DNA of 64,000 nt from Magnolia sinica. Taxonomy: Eukaryota > Streptophyta > Magnoliopsida > Magnoliales > Magnoliaceae. A model generated the notes under the pieces. That model was given only the letters and a program-made list of their open reading frames with translations, was not told where the DNA came from and did not search any database. The stretch covers positions 58,619,528 to 58,683,527 of the forward strand of contig NC_080587.1 of the NCBI RefSeq assembly GCF_029962835.1. Direction: 5' to 3'. The translations under genes and the position numbers were made by a program. Of the stretch, positions 10,962 through 24,085 are shown in pieces (within the stretch, counting starts at the first letter, position 1; the number at the start of each line of letters is the position of its first letter).

Positions 10962-11951
10962 TTAGAATGGGGTTACCATGGGGCCCACCATAATGTATAT
11001 ATTATGTATCCACCGTGTCCATACATTTTTCCATATCATATTAGGGTATTATCCTATGCCTTGAATCCTCGTGGCAAAATCGACCTGCCTTTTTCAAGAG
11101 CTTATATATCTGGCCATAGTCATTGTTAACCTGTTACTCCATTTCTACGGTCGGCCAGACCTTATAGAAATGCTAGGAGAGAGGATCCGAAGATTCTTAA
11201 TTCTAAGATGACTCTTGGTCTGTAATCAGAGATTCAGGACAAGGGGACCACAGTTACAGAGATAGAAGGTGTTAGGCACCCACTTTGCCCGTATTGTTTG
11301 TATGGTCTCTACTTCACAAGATCTGACAATTCTTGAGGGTTAAGGATTGGTTCTCGTGCGCAAGCAACGCAATGGTGTATGTGATGTTGTGTTAAATGCA
11401 AAGCTTGTGACTGGCTTAGATTCGGGCTAGATAAACCCACCCTAACTCCTACATTTGCCAAAGCAAATAACCAATTAGCATAATTTTTTGACGAGCAGGA
11501 TTCGACTAAGTCGGCAAGCCACATAGCATATGTTTATATTAATTGGGTGCAAGATGCAATGTTACGCAAAAATGATGTATTAAATGAGCAAGGGGGTTGA
11601 GAAGTGAGTAGGTGTTGTACAATACAAATGATGAGATTTAGATGAAGCACATTGAAGCTTGAATGGCTGGATGGACGGTAGTGTTGCAAGGATTGGATTG
11701 AGTGTCTTGAATTGAGATCTTGATGGCTCTAGATTAGGTTGGGCTAAGCTTGACTTGGGTTGGACTCTTTCTTATGGTTCTCTCCTTGTAAGGTTCTGAA
11801 AAAATTCGTACTAAAACTCTAGTACATCCACGAACAGAACCTCTCGAGGATCGTGCCAGTCGAGCTAGAAACGGCAGAACGTATTGAAATTTGTGAAGTT
11901 AGAGTAATTAGAGTCAGATAATCATTCTCGTAAATTATGGATGGTTAAGAT
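10962..11951. other. Intergenic DNA, nothing recognised
   Basis: A short remnant of the 'ggggcccaccataatgtata' core lies at about 10978. The rest shows no gene, no long repeat and no transposon boundary. Confidence 0.5.
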
Positions 11952-13030
11952 TGTCACGCCCCAAACCCAGAAATCGGACTCACAGGAATCCCGATCGCTG
12001 AATCTGATGCCGACAGCCTCCGTATACCCCATTCTCAGCTCACAGCGTCTATACGCCAGATTCCAATCCTGGGATCCTACAAGGACGATTTTCCAACTTA
12101 CATTTTTCTCGTAAGAAGCATAACCACAAGTTTGCCCAAATCACAAAGGCAACATTATCATCACATATCCACTAATATAATCATTTGAATACAATGCTGA
12201 AAGGGAAATACATATATCAAAAATCAAAGCTCCAGAGGTCTGCAGTATGCTCCAAGCTCCACGCTGCTGAAACCTAATGCTACCTGCACGCAGCTATCGT
12301 GCATAAGCTTAGAGAAAGCTTAGTGGGTAGTGAAAGTATGTAAGCAGAATATGCCTGCTCAGAATGTAATATCAGAGTAAACGAAATTACCGATAAGTCC
12401 ACAAGCCATACAATATCAGATTAAGCAGAAATACTGACAAGTCCATGAGTCACCTAGTATCAGAGTAAGCAATATAAATCAGTTATGCAAATGAGGAGTC
12501 AAAGAGAGCCAAATATCAGATAGCAAGGGTACAATGCAACATGTAAATCCTGCTAAGTCCGTCTAGGTCATACAAGTGCAGAAATATAACAACCCAAAAT
12601 GCTAAATGTTGTGGATGCAATGCAATATGCGGTGCGAATGAAATGAATAAGTTGGAGTGAATTCGGGATAATAGTACGTAGTATTGCAGGCTATGGGGTC
12701 CATCACAAAGGACTTCTATCCAAACCAGTCTCATACCTAAATTTGGATAGTCAGACTCAATGTGGTAAACTCCTGGTCTCAGGTTAGTCCCGCCCTCCAA
12801 CCGAAATTCTGGCTGTTGTGAAGGTACACATAACAAATAGTTGCGCACCACCAGCCTGAGTGAATAGTGAATGAATGAATGAATATGCAACTCCTACTCA
12901 ATAAGTCCACATATCGGTACTGTACATCTCTGGGATCATCCCCGGGGTCTAGTACGCTCCAAGCTGGCTACCGCCCCAGCCGGCCGCGTAGCCCAGCAAG
13001 TGGAAAAGACCTCACTACCTACCTGCCAGT
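11952..13030 (+). mobile_element. Outer long LTR, part 1 (5' portion)
   Basis: The segment starts TGTCACGCCCCAAACCCAGA and is collinear with the start of the inner LTR at 13031 (for example 'gcctccgta' and 'taccccattctc'). It stops at CCAGT, exactly where the inner LTR is inserted. Homology resumes at 17962. The style of the start resembles Del/Tekay-type Gypsy LTRs, which is inference. Confidence 0.75.
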
Positions 13031-14814
13031 TGTCACGCCCCAAACTCGAAAACCAGGCTCACAAAATTCCAGATCGCCGAATCCAATGCCAACAGCCTCC
13101 GTAGTACCCCATTCTCGGCTCCTAGCGTTCATACGCCAGATTCCGATCCTGGATCCTATAAGAAGGATTTTCAACATAAATTTATTTCATAAGAAGCATA
13201 ACCACAAGTATACCCAAATCATAAGAACAACATCATCACCATATATCCACTAATATAATCATTTAAGTACAATACTGAAAAGGAAACACATGCATATAAT
13301 AAAATCTCCAGAAGCTCTGCTGCATGTTCCTGCCCCAGCTTGACTGCGTCCTATCGTTACCTACATTCATCTATCGTACATAAGCTTATAAAAAGTTTAG
13401 AGGGTGGTGTAAGTGTGTGCACAAGATAAGTATCAAGCATTCAATACAATGCCTTAATCATACAATATCAGAATTACTGGCATGAATCATATGAAATCAG
13501 AGTAAACGGAAATACTGCAAGTCCATAAGAATATCATCAACCTCATCCAGGATATGCGATGAAAAGACATAGCAAGTCAATGTCATACACTGAGAGAGTA
13601 ACACAATGAACCAGATATCAGATATCGAGGATGCAATGCAATATGCAATTCGGGAGAGCTACGAATACCATCAGCCTTATCTAGGTCATATAAATACAGA
13701 AATATAGTAACCTAAAATGTCATATGCCATAGATGTAATGCAATATGTGGTGGAAATGGAATGACCATGCTGGAGTGTGAAGTCGGGATGATAGTACGTA
13801 GTATCGCAGGTTATGGGGTCCATCACAAGGGACTTCTATCCAAACTAGTCCCATACCTAAATTTGGATAGTCAGACTCAATGTGGTAAATTCCTGATCTT
13901 AGGTTAGTCGCGCGCCCCAACCAAAATCCTGGCCATTGCGAAGGCACACGTAACAAATCGTTGCCTACAACCAGCCCGAGTGGATAGTAAATGAATGAAT
14001 GAGTACGCAACTCCTGCCCAATAAGTCCACATATCAGTATTGTTCTTCTCTGAGATCATCACCGGGGTCTAGTACACTCTACACTAGCTTGCTGCCCCAT
14101 CAATCGCACAACTGGGTAAGTGGAAAAGACCTCACTATCCGCCTGGCCAGTAGTCGGTCAAGATCTACCCGGCACGTCGATAGCGGACCCATTCACAAGC
14201 TGGTCAAACTCAGCCTAGCTATGCCTACTCTCTCAGGCGGGTAAGGCCACACCCCATCCCAACTGACCACGACACAGTAGGAGACGCGGCCTACTAGTAT
14301 ACAACCCTCACGCGTGTATATATATATATCCACTCGGTCTCGACGTTAGAGCGTCCTCTAGTACCAAGAGGGTTTAGGAATTTTCACCCAAGGCCATCTA
14401 TAACAGCCCGATACTAATAACATATTTCCAGTGTCCCATCTGGCCATCCACGATATGCCTGTGAAGGCTACAACCCTGATGTCACTAGGGCATACAACAA
14501 TCACAACACACAATGCTAGATGCATGAGTCATACAATCCAGTCATGCATCAACCTTGCGTATACCATGCGCTCATGTGAGACAATCTCCGCCTATCAGGG
14601 AGTTTTATAACAACCTGCCCAATGACATATGCAATGGTCAACCACATCTTATAACAAGCATGCAGATGATGCGTATAGGCATGTTTCATGATGCTATGCT
14701 GTCACATACTCATAAATCGGTATCAATAACCATCATCAACAATCGACCTCGACAATGTGGACATTTAACCAACATTGTCCCCAAGGAATGGCCCACATAG
14801 AGCCTAACATGTAG

Positions 14815-15065
14815 TGGACCCATTACCTCACTTAAGGGCTAAATATACAATACCATGGGCCTCACTCAAGAGCTCAATACACATCACAATGGGCCTTTCT
14901 CACGGGTCTAACATACATTACAATGGGCTCCATCGCCTGGCCTTCAATGCAGCACAATGAGCCTTATAACATAAGCCTCGTATACATCACATTGGGCCTT
15001 AAACACGGGCTGAATATACATCACAATGGGCCTCAAATATGGGCCGCATATACATCATATTGGGC
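14815..15065. repeat. Minisatellite 'atgggcct...atacatcaca' in the inner LTR
   Basis: Degenerate units of about 35-40 bp repeat the pattern 'cacaatgggcctcaaata' and 'gggccgcatatacatcat'. Related arrays occur at the matching place in the outer LTR (20640-21050 and 21940-22500). Confidence 0.7.
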
Positions 15066-15360
15066 CTCGACAATCGAAATCGGCAATTGAAATCGGCCTC
15101 GATAATCGGAATCGGTAATTGGTCATGATAATCAGCCTCGATCGCAATCGGTAATCGGCCACGACAATCAGAATCGATCGATATTCGACCTCGATAATTA
15201 GAATCGGTAATCAGCCACAACAATCGGAATCGATCGATAATCAGCCTCGATGATTGGAATCGGCAATCGGAACAGCCTCGACCCCGATAATCAGAATCGG
15301 TAATCGACAATCAGAATCGGTCTCGACCTCGATAATCAGAATCGATAATCGGCCTAACAA
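15060..15360. repeat. Minisatellite 'cctcgataatcggaatcgg' in the inner LTR
   Basis: Short degenerate units of 'atcggaatcggcctcgat' type recur across about 300 bp. The outer LTR carries a much larger version at 21045-21830. Open frames through this array are artefacts of its composition. Confidence 0.75.
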
Positions 15361-15654
15361 AGGGCCTAAGGGAAGGCCACAATATGAACATTTATCCATC
15401 ATTGCCCATCAATGTGGACATTTAACCATCATTGCTCTTACAATGTGGACGTCAAACCATTATTGCTCCCAAGGCATGGCCGCCAAAACATCATTATGCA
15501 CATCGCGTTGGAATCTCACATAGCGACGAACCTCATATACATCATAGTCGGCTCACACAAAATCTTCACATACGTCTCATTAGGCCTCACATCCGTCCAA
15601 TGGGCCGCATCATGTGGGTCACTCCCAATGGGTCAACCATGCATCAAATGGGCT

Positions 15655-15900
15655 ACATCAAATGGGCAGATTAAAATGGGTCGTGAATCAAAGGGGTCGA
15701 ATCAAAGGGGCCACTTCAAATGGGCCGAGTTGAATGGGCCGATTCAAATGGGCCAAATCAATGGGCCGAGTCAAACGGGCCGAGTCAAATGGGCCGATTC
15801 AAATGGGCCGAATTAATAGACTGAGTCAGATAGGCCGAGTCAAATGAGCCAATTCAAATGGGCCAAATCAATGGGTCGAGTCAAACGGGCCGAGCCATTC
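15655..15900. repeat. Minisatellite 'aaatgggccgagtc'
   Basis: About a dozen degenerate 14-16-bp units such as 'tcaaatgggccgattc' and 'tcaaacgggccgag' are arrayed head to tail inside the inner LTR. Confidence 0.75.
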
Positions 15901-16223
15901 ATCCATCTATAGAGGTCATTTTAAAGCATTATCCAAACAATGAATCAGATAAAAAATCATTGGACCATACTACAAATAACAACAAAAATGATGATTGAAG
16001 GATCATCTGGACCATATTGCAAATAGTAGTGAAAATAGTGATTTTCATTGTTAAAATCTCACAGGGCCACCACTTTATTTTCTATCCAGTTTGTTTGTAA
16101 GGTCACAAGGACCTGAACAAATTTCATATAGGTCCAAAGCTTCTGTGACCCAAGAGGGGTTTTAATGGTGTGCGTTCAACCCCTCGCTGCTTTTGCTGTG
16201 TGGACCACTTAATGGCAGATCTG

Positions 16224-16260
<37 letters not shown>

Positions 16261-16380
16261 TTAAGCCATAAGACCTGTTTGCCATTAGATGGACGGTTTG
16301 GATTTATCACATACATCAGGGGAAGGCCCACCGTTTGGACGGTGTGGATAAGACCCATAAATCACGGTGGCCCCCACATG

Positions 16381-16545
16381 AATGGATGGACGGTTTAGAT
16401 ATGGCACGTGCCACATGCACGACTCACAAGTGCGAAATGGATGGACGGTTTAGATATGGCACGTGCCACATGCACGGCTCACAAGTGAGAAATGGATGGA
16501 CGGTTTAGATATGGCACGTGCCACAAGCACGGCTCACAAAAACGG
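16381..16545. repeat. 55-bp tandem repeat, three copies
   Basis: Copies start at 16381, 16436 and 16491 with 'aatggatggacggtttagat'. Each holds the palindrome GGCACGTGCC, which contains a perfect G-box CACGTG. Confidence 0.9.
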
Positions 16546-17961
16546 GCGCTGATGTATCGTTAATACAGCAGCACTCTAGTTGCTGTACAACCTCAACCAC
16601 TGGATTTCCACAAAGATGGGTCCCACGTGGGGCCCACCAAACAAACAATATAATATTATACATATATTATACATTAATATATTCATATATGATATAACTA
16701 TATAATAATATAATATATTATTTCATATATTGTATTCATCCACTCCAGCGTCTAGATGGACGGCCTGGACGGTGAATACCTTACACATACGATGGTGTGG
16801 CCCATCTAAATGGATGTTTGACGTGGACGGGTCCCACCTCACGGTCAGTTCACACTTCACAGTTAGCCACACCCCACTATTAGGCACACTCCACCGCTAG
16901 CACACCTCACTGTTAGTCCACACACTCCACCGGTGGCCACGTCCAGCGTCCCCAGACGTTGGACGGTATAGATTCAACACAGGCATCATGGTAGGTCCCA
17001 CATGGATGTGGCCTACTTGCTTGGATCGATTCATATTTGTATTTTCCTTCCGTTTAGGCCCGGCATCGGGCTGGACGGTGTAGATCCAACACATCCATCA
17101 GGTGGGTCCCACAAAGGTGGATGGCATGGAGGAGTTACATACCTCATGGTGGGTCACACACACGCACACACCAACATCCATAAGAGAGGGAGAGAAAAAT
17201 GAGAAGGGGAGGGACCTCGCCACTATTGGGCCCTCCAAAGTACAATGCATACATCAAGTGGGTCCCACCATAAGTGGGCCAAAAAAAATAATCCAACGGT
17301 CAATCACCCACTTATTGCACTCCTCCTTGATCCCTTGGACTCCTATGCTCCTTGCCTTCACTTTTGATAGAGGTTGATGGTGATTGGAAGATTGAGATAG
17401 GAGATGAGAAGGTGAGCCACACTTACTATTTGGGAGAAAGCTTGGATGTTGGAGCTCTCATGGGATTTTGAAAAATTGCTAGAGAATGAGAGAGAGAGAT
17501 AAAAATAATGGATGAAGGGATGAGTAGAGTGGTGGTTGTAAGGAAAGGAGATGGAGAGGTAAGGTTTGGTTTGAAATTTTGTAAAGAGGGATGGGTGGGG
17601 AGAGAGAGAGTTGACTTGTGGAAAAAGGAGGGATGGATGCTTGTACTTGAAGTATGGGGTGTACTTAATTGATTGATTGATGGGACATGTTGTAGCTATT
17701 GCCTCAAAATTTGCAACGCGCGGCGTTTCTTCAAAATGAACGCGGGCCCATATCTCCTGGCCCGGGTATCGGTTCGGTGTGCGAGTTGCGGCGTTGGAAC
17801 CGCGGCGTCGCGGTCGCTAAGGTACAAGTTTCAGGTCGAGCCGACTTTGGTATACAAGGCTCATCTTAGAATCGAGTGCAAACGTTGGATATAGGTCAAG
17901 GGTTGTCGAAATTTGACCGAAAGGACTGCAGAAGCCTACGGACTAGGATACGAGTCTTACA

Positions 17962-18461
17962 CCAGTAGTATACCAATGCCTATCCGGCTCGTCGATAGCG
18001 GACTCATTTGAGAGCTGGTCAAACTCAGCTTAGCTTATAGCCCCCTCACTCAGGTGGATAAGGCCATACTCCCTCCCAACCGACTACGACACAGTGGGAG
18101 ATGTGGCTTACTAGTATTCGGCACTCGGGCGCTCATGTATCCACTTAGCCTAGACATTGGGGTGTCTTCTGGCCTCGGAGGTTTAAGAACTTTCACTCAC
18201 GGACATCCAAAGTGCCCAGATGCTCAAACTAAATATTTTTAGTGTCCCATCTGACCACTCACGACATGCTTGTGAAGGTCACATCCTTGATGTCGTTAGG
18301 GCGTACAATAATCACAATCACACAATGTAGGATGCATGAGTCATGTAGTCCAATCATGCATCAATCCTACGCATACCGTGCGCTCACGTGGGATAACTCC
18401 ACCTATCAGGGAGTCTCATAAACCATCTGTACTATGGCATATGCAAGGGTCAATCACATCT
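17962..18461 (+). mobile_element. Outer long LTR, part 2
   Basis: After the second CCAGT (17962-17966) the sequence follows the inner LTR from about 14147 ('cgtcgatagcgga', 'gctggtcaaactcagc', 'gcgctcacgtggg'). It is broken at CATCT (18457-18461) by the Copia-type LTR. Confidence 0.8.
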
Positions 18462-20496
18462 TGTAAGTGCTATAGTTTATATCCCTGTCTGTTATCAAAT
18501 TTGTGGTGCCAAAATCACTGTTATATATAACTTGCATAAGTAAAGCTCTCTCAAGGATCAACATTCATAAACACGCTAAGCTCACAACAAGCAAAGCTCA
18601 CAAGTATAAGAATCAATCTTGAATGAAAGAACTGCTCACAAGACAAGACTCAAGCTGCAAGACTTCAAGAAGAGTACAAGGCAGTTTGTAAAGAACTCAA
18701 GACACTTTCAAGATTGAGCTACATCAAGATTTTAAGATTGAGCTACATCAAGATTTCAACTACATTAAGACTTCAAGGCTCATACTTCAAGGTCACTAGT
18801 TCCTAATGTTTCAATGTCCTTACTTCATGGTTGAGGTTTGACTGACCTTAGGTTGACCTTAGAAGTAGGTCATTTTGGATACTTAAACCGAATGTTTATT
18901 TTACATAAGTTTGGTCTGTTCTTTGACTAGTCCTAGGCCTTCTTCGATTAGTCCTAGAGTTGCTTCGACCAGTCTAAGAAATTCCTCGATCAGTCGTGAG
19001 TTTGTTACAAATTTCGGATAAAATCTGTTAGGCTTCGACTAGTTCAGGAATCTGTTCGACCAGTCGAAGGAACAGTGTCGACTGCATCTTTGACCAGTCG
19101 AAAATCTTTGACTCAAAATCCAGCGATGTGTTTCAAGTTCTTCGACCAGTCGAAGGAAACCTACGACCAGTCGTAGGTGACCTACGACCAGTCATAGAAC
19201 GGTCAAAGCTTATCCCGCCGGATCTTTCAAAAATTTGTTATTACTTCGACTAGTCGAAGAGCTCTCTAGACCAGTCGAAGACGCGATCTGCTCACCTATA
19301 AATAGTGCACGAATCTCAGAAGAAATCATTGAATTAATTAATCCGTTCAAGCCAATCTTCGTCGAACTTCTGAGAGATAATTCTGTGCTCCATCTAAGCT
19401 AAGTGTGCTTATTTAATATTCTCTTTCCTTAGCTTTATTTAATTGATTTTGTTTCAGCTATTCCAATCTAATTTGATAAGAGGAATTGTTATTCCCCTTC
19501 TTTGGAATCAAAATCAATTAAGGCAAGCCCTATTTGGTTTAATTTAAAATCTATTAGAATTAAAACCATTGTAATTGAGTAATGGACATTGAACTTGGAC
19601 ATTCAATCATCTACTCTGATTTGGTTCTACCGGGCTGCTACAACGAAGGAGATAATCAGGTATTTTACATTTAATTGTAAATTCCTTTCTGTTTTTGGTT
19701 TCTTTCAAGATTTGCCAGAAAAATCTTGTTGTATTGGTTATCTGAGGAGAGCCAGGAAAACTCAGAAGTGGGATTTTTTTAATTGTGTAAGCTCACAGAC
19801 AAAGACACAATTGTAAAGGTTTTGGGTGAACCTGGAAAAATCTATTTTGTTAGTGAACGCTAATATCCCCTGTGTGAGGATATTAGGAGTGGAGTAGCAT
19901 TCTATGTGGCTGTTGTTTAACAGTTGGTGAACACACAGGCGAACCACTATAATCCCTTGTGTTGTGGTTGAATGATTTATTCTTCTGATCTTTAATTATT
20001 CTTTTGTGAGATGTATGTATGGTGGTGAATGTTGTAATCATTTAATTCAAGCATTGTGAGAATTTTGTAATAGTTTAGAATTTATTTTCTGCTATACCTT
20101 TATCGGCTTGATATTCAATTTCCTTTAAAAGTTGTTCCAACAAGGTTGCCCTGCCATTTTTATGGTGTATGGCTGTCCCTAGAACAATACATTTGTGATT
20201 ACAATTTATTTCAATTCAGTTTGTATTTATTTCTGTATTCCACTTCGGTTTGAGATTTGATACAAAGATCTTTCTAGAAATAAGGTTGTCCTACCATAAA
20301 CTCTGGTTTTTTGTGTAAGGTTGTCCTTAGAACAACATTTGTATCAACCTCTCAAGATCTGAATTTTGAGGTTATTTTACTTTCTTGCATTGTGATTTAT
20401 TTTGGCTATCATATTCTTTCTAATTCCGCTGTTTTAAGTTTTATTTGGCATTATCCTATTCACCCCCCCTCTAGGACATATAGCTAGGCCTTTTCA
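18462..20496 (+). mobile_element. Copia-type solo LTR, 2035 bp, CATCT target-site duplication
   Basis: The element begins TGTAAGTGCTATAGTTTATA and ends CTAGGCCTTTTCA, flanked by exact CATCT repeats at 18457-18461 and 20497-20501. The uninterrupted relative at about 14640-14660 ('cacatcttataacaagc') shows the pre-insertion site. A promoter-like CTATAAATAG lies at 19296-19305, so U3 would be roughly 18462-19330. The 3' end contains 'ttcaccccccctctagg', typical in my memory of Tork/Angela-class Copia LTRs. U3 holds about a dozen copies of a GACCAGTCGAAG-type motif. There is no internal coding region. A related fragment lies at 53246-53500. Confidence 0.88.
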
Positions 20497-23400
20497 CATC
20501 TCACAATAAATATGCAGATGATGCATATGGGCATGTATCATGATGCTATATTGTCATATACTCATAATCGGTATCAATAACTGGCATCAACAATCGGCCT
20601 CGACAATGTAGACATTTAACCAACATTGCCCCCAAGGAATGACCCATATAGAGCCAAACATACAATGGGCCCATGGCCTTACACAGAGGCTTAATATACA
20701 ACATAATGAGCCTTACTCAAGGGCCACATATACACAACAGGTGGGCCCTGCTCATGGGCCTCAAATACATGACATGTGGGCCACACACATGGGTCTCGAA
20801 TACTTCAAATGGGTCATGCATCATGGGCCTAATACATATCACAATGGGCCTTGCTTATAGGCCACGAATACATCACAATGTGCCTTGCCCATGAGCCTCA
20901 AATACATCATAAATGGGCCCCATCACATAGACTTCATATTCATCACATTAAGCCTTAAACATAGGCTGTATATACATCACACAGATCGAATACACATCAC
21001 AATGGGCCTCAACAACGGGTCGTATATACATCATATAGGTCTCGACAATTAGCCTTGGCAATCGAAATCAGCCTCAATAATCGGAATCGACACTCGAAAT
21101 CGGCCTCGATACTTGGCATCGACAATCAGAATCGGCCTATACAATCGGCCTCGACAATCAGAATCGGCATATACAATCGGCCTTGACAAATAAAAATCAG
21201 CCTAGATACTCGGCCTCGACAATCAGAATTGGCCTATACAATCGGCCTCGACAAATTAGAATCGGCCTCGACAATCGGAATCGGCCTATACAACCGGCCT
21301 CGACCAATCGGAATCGGCCTATACAACCGGCCTCGACAAATCAGAATCGGCCTCGATACTCAGCCTCGACAATCGAAATCGACCTATACAATCGCTCTCG
21401 ACAAATTGAAATCGGTCTCGATACTCGGCCTCGACAATCAAAATCAGCCTATACAATCGGCCTCGACAAATCGAAATCGGCCTCGACAATCGAAATCAGC
21501 CCATACAATCAGCCTTGACAAATAAGAATCGGCCTCGATAATCGAAATCAGCCCATACAATCGACATCGACAAATCGAAATCGGCCCATATAATCAGCCT
21601 CGATAAATTAAAATCGGGCTCGATACTCGGCCTCGACAATCGAAATTGGTCTATACAATCGGCCTCGACAAATTAGAATCGGCCTCGATAATTGGAATTG
21701 ACTTATACAATCGGCCTTGATACTCGGCCTCGACAATCAGAATCGGCCCATACAATTGACCTCGACAAATCGGAATCGACCTCGACAATCGGAATCGGCC
21801 CATACAATCAGCTCAACAAATCGACCGAACAAGGCTTAAGGGAAGGTCACACCGTGGACATCTAATCATCATTGCCTGTCAATGTGGACATTCAACCAAC
21901 ATTGCTCCTAAGGAGTGGTCCACATAGAGTCATATGTATAGTGAGCCCATGGCCCCACACAAGGGTCTAATGGACATCGCAATGGGTCTTATACAAGGGT
22001 TACATACATATCACTATGGGCCGCATCACATGGACCTCGAATACATCACAATGGGCCTCACTCATGGGCCTCGAATACATCGGATGGGCCTATATACATC
22101 GGATGGGCCTATATACATCGGATGGGCCACGTCCCATGGGCCCCGAATACATCACAATGGGCCACAACCCATGCGCTTCAAATACACAATAGGTGGGCCC
22201 TATACATGAGCCTAATACAATCAAGTGGGCCTCATACCTGGGCCTCCAATATATCTCAATAGGTCTCAACCCATAGGCCCTAAATACATCTCAATGAGCC
22301 TCGACCCATGGGCCTCGAATACGTCATATTGGGCCTTAACGAATGGGCCGCAAATACGTCATATTGGGCCTTAACGAATGGGCCACAAATACATCATATT
22401 GGGCCTTATACAAGGGCCTCATATACATCACATCGGGCCCTTCCAAGTGGGCCCCAAATACATTCAACGGGCCATATCAAATGGGCCACAACAACTACAC
22501 CATTCATCCATCTATGGAGATCATTTTAGAGCAATATCCAAACAATGAATCATATCAAAAGATCATCTGGACCATACCACAAATAACAGTGGTGATAATG
22601 ATTAAAAGGTCAGTTAGACCACATCACAAATAACAGTGGAGACAGTGATTTCCACTGTATAAAATTTTACATGGGCCATCATAACATGTATTTTACATTC
22701 AGTCTGTTCATAAGTCACAAGGACCTGAACCAACCTGAGAAACGAATATCGTATTAGTTTAAAACTTCTGTGACTCAAAAGGGTTTCAATGGCAGACGTT
22801 CAATCTCCACTGTTTTTTTTTCTTTTGGCAGTGTGGTTCCCTTAATAACTAGATCTGTTTTATTTTTTTCATCCCAAGGCCTAGGATGAGCTGATCAAAT
22901 GGATGGACGGTTTGGATGATTCACATACATAGGGTGGGGTCCACATATGTGGCCCACTGATCCAACAGCTTGGATGGACAGTGTTGATAAAACACGCACA
23001 TCCCAGTGGGGTCCACACTGCCATCCTGACAGGTGGACGGGCCCAAAAATGGGACGGATGGTAGGATATAACCATACCTCGTGATGCACCCACAGAATTT
23101 GTTGCGTCGATACAGCAGCTTTGTAATGGTGGGGTCCACATAAATGGATGGTTTGGATAAAACCCATGCGGCATGGTGCGCCCACATCCAATCTGATGGA
23201 CGACTGAATATAGAATATGTGCATCAAAAAGGGGGCCCACCGTCCCACCATATGGACGGTGTGGATAAAACCCATACATCACGTGTGGCACACGCAACAT
23301 GGTGGGACCGCCTCAATGGATAGATGGCTTGGCTATCATGTATGCTGCACCGTTTAGCAACTGGATGGTGCAGAAATATACATCATTGTGCAGTCCATGT

Positions 23401-24085
23401 AGGGACCCACCAATGTAATGTTATATATTATATAATATAATACTATATATTATATATATCCTTGCTGTGACAGGAGACTACCCATATTCACCGTCTAAAT
23501 GGATCTGGACGGTGTATTCATGATCACGATAAAGGTGGGTCCCACATAGCAGTGGCCCACCACAGTAATTCATATATAATATATTATATTATATAATATA
23601 TATATTTTATATGTATTAAATATGCATATGTATATATACGTGTGTGTGTGTGTGAAGCTGTGAAAGCGGCAACGTCCAGCGTCCAGGGACGTTGGACGGC
23701 CTGAAAAAAAAGGGGCCCATCTACTATATTAGGCCCCACATGAATGGGCGGTATGTATGGTCCCATGCAACACGGTGGCCCCACGTCAGGTGGGCCACAC
23801 ACACACACCCTCATCCATACAAGAGAGAGAGAGAGAAAAAAAGTGAGAGATCGGTAAGAAGGGGAGGGACCCCGCCACCATGGGCCCTTCCTAAATACAA
23901 AGCATACATCAAGATGGGTCCCACTATATGTGGGCCCTCAAATAACCAAATCGACAGTTAGATCACCCACCTAAGGATCTTCTCTTCCTTCTTCCGCCGA
24001 TATCCTCTAGAGCTCTAATGGATGGTCTTCAACGGTTGAGATCGATCATGGAGGGTGGGATTGGATGGTAGGAAGGTGGGCCACA
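20497..24085 (+). mobile_element. Outer long LTR, part 3, 3' end missing
   Basis: The sequence is collinear with 14660-17400 of the inner LTR: 'caaccaacattgcccccaag'-type text near the start, the ATCGG minisatellite, the 'gtccagcgtcc' and 'gacgttggacgg' stretch, and the 'gaaggggagggacc' stretch. The GC-rich terminal part found at 17700-17961 is absent after about 24085, so the 3' end was deleted or replaced. Arrays at 21045-21830 (ATCGG/CCTCGAC units), 20640-21050 and 21940-22500 (ATGGGCC units) are expanded relative to the inner copy. Confidence 0.75.
21045..21830. repeat. Expanded ATCGG/CCTCGAC minisatellite
   Basis: Units of roughly 30-40 bp ('aatcggcctatacaatcgg' followed by 'cctcgacaa') recur about 20 times with variation. 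Overlapping open frames rich in Arg, Ile and Asn here are by-products of the array. Confidence 0.85.

Larger units (their letters stand above)
13031..17961 (+). mobile_element. Inner 4.93-kb solo LTR with CCAGT target-site duplication
   Basis: The element begins TGTCACGCCCCAAACTCG and ends GAGTCTTACA, so it has TG...CA ends. It is flanked by the exact 5-bp repeat CCAGT at 13026-13030 and 17962-17966. The sequence left of the insertion (outer LTR start) and right of it (matching 14147 onward) join perfectly as one interrupted copy of the same family. No gag or pol is readable, and no primer-binding site or polypurine tract pair is seen, so a solo LTR is the simplest reading. The last ~260 bp are GC-rich ('gcgttggaaccgcggcgtcg'). 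The LTR contains several minisatellites. At nearly 5 kb it is very long for an LTR, so a large non-autonomous element lacking recognisable LTR pairs is the alternative. Confidence 0.75.

Noticed and set aside
15254-15816. Open frames rich in Gly-Pro-Asn or His-Cys
   Set aside because: They lie in LTR minisatellites, overlap each other in different frames and match no family.
21183-21525. Overlapping Arg/Ile/Asn-rich open frames
   Set aside because: They run through the ATCGG minisatellite in several frames at once. Their repetitive composition comes from the array, not from coding.
22881-23300. Minus-strand frames of 126 and 139 residues
   Set aside because: Two frames overlap over the MITE-like 'gtggataaaaccc' core. 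The peptides are His/Pro/Trp-rich by composition and have no domain.
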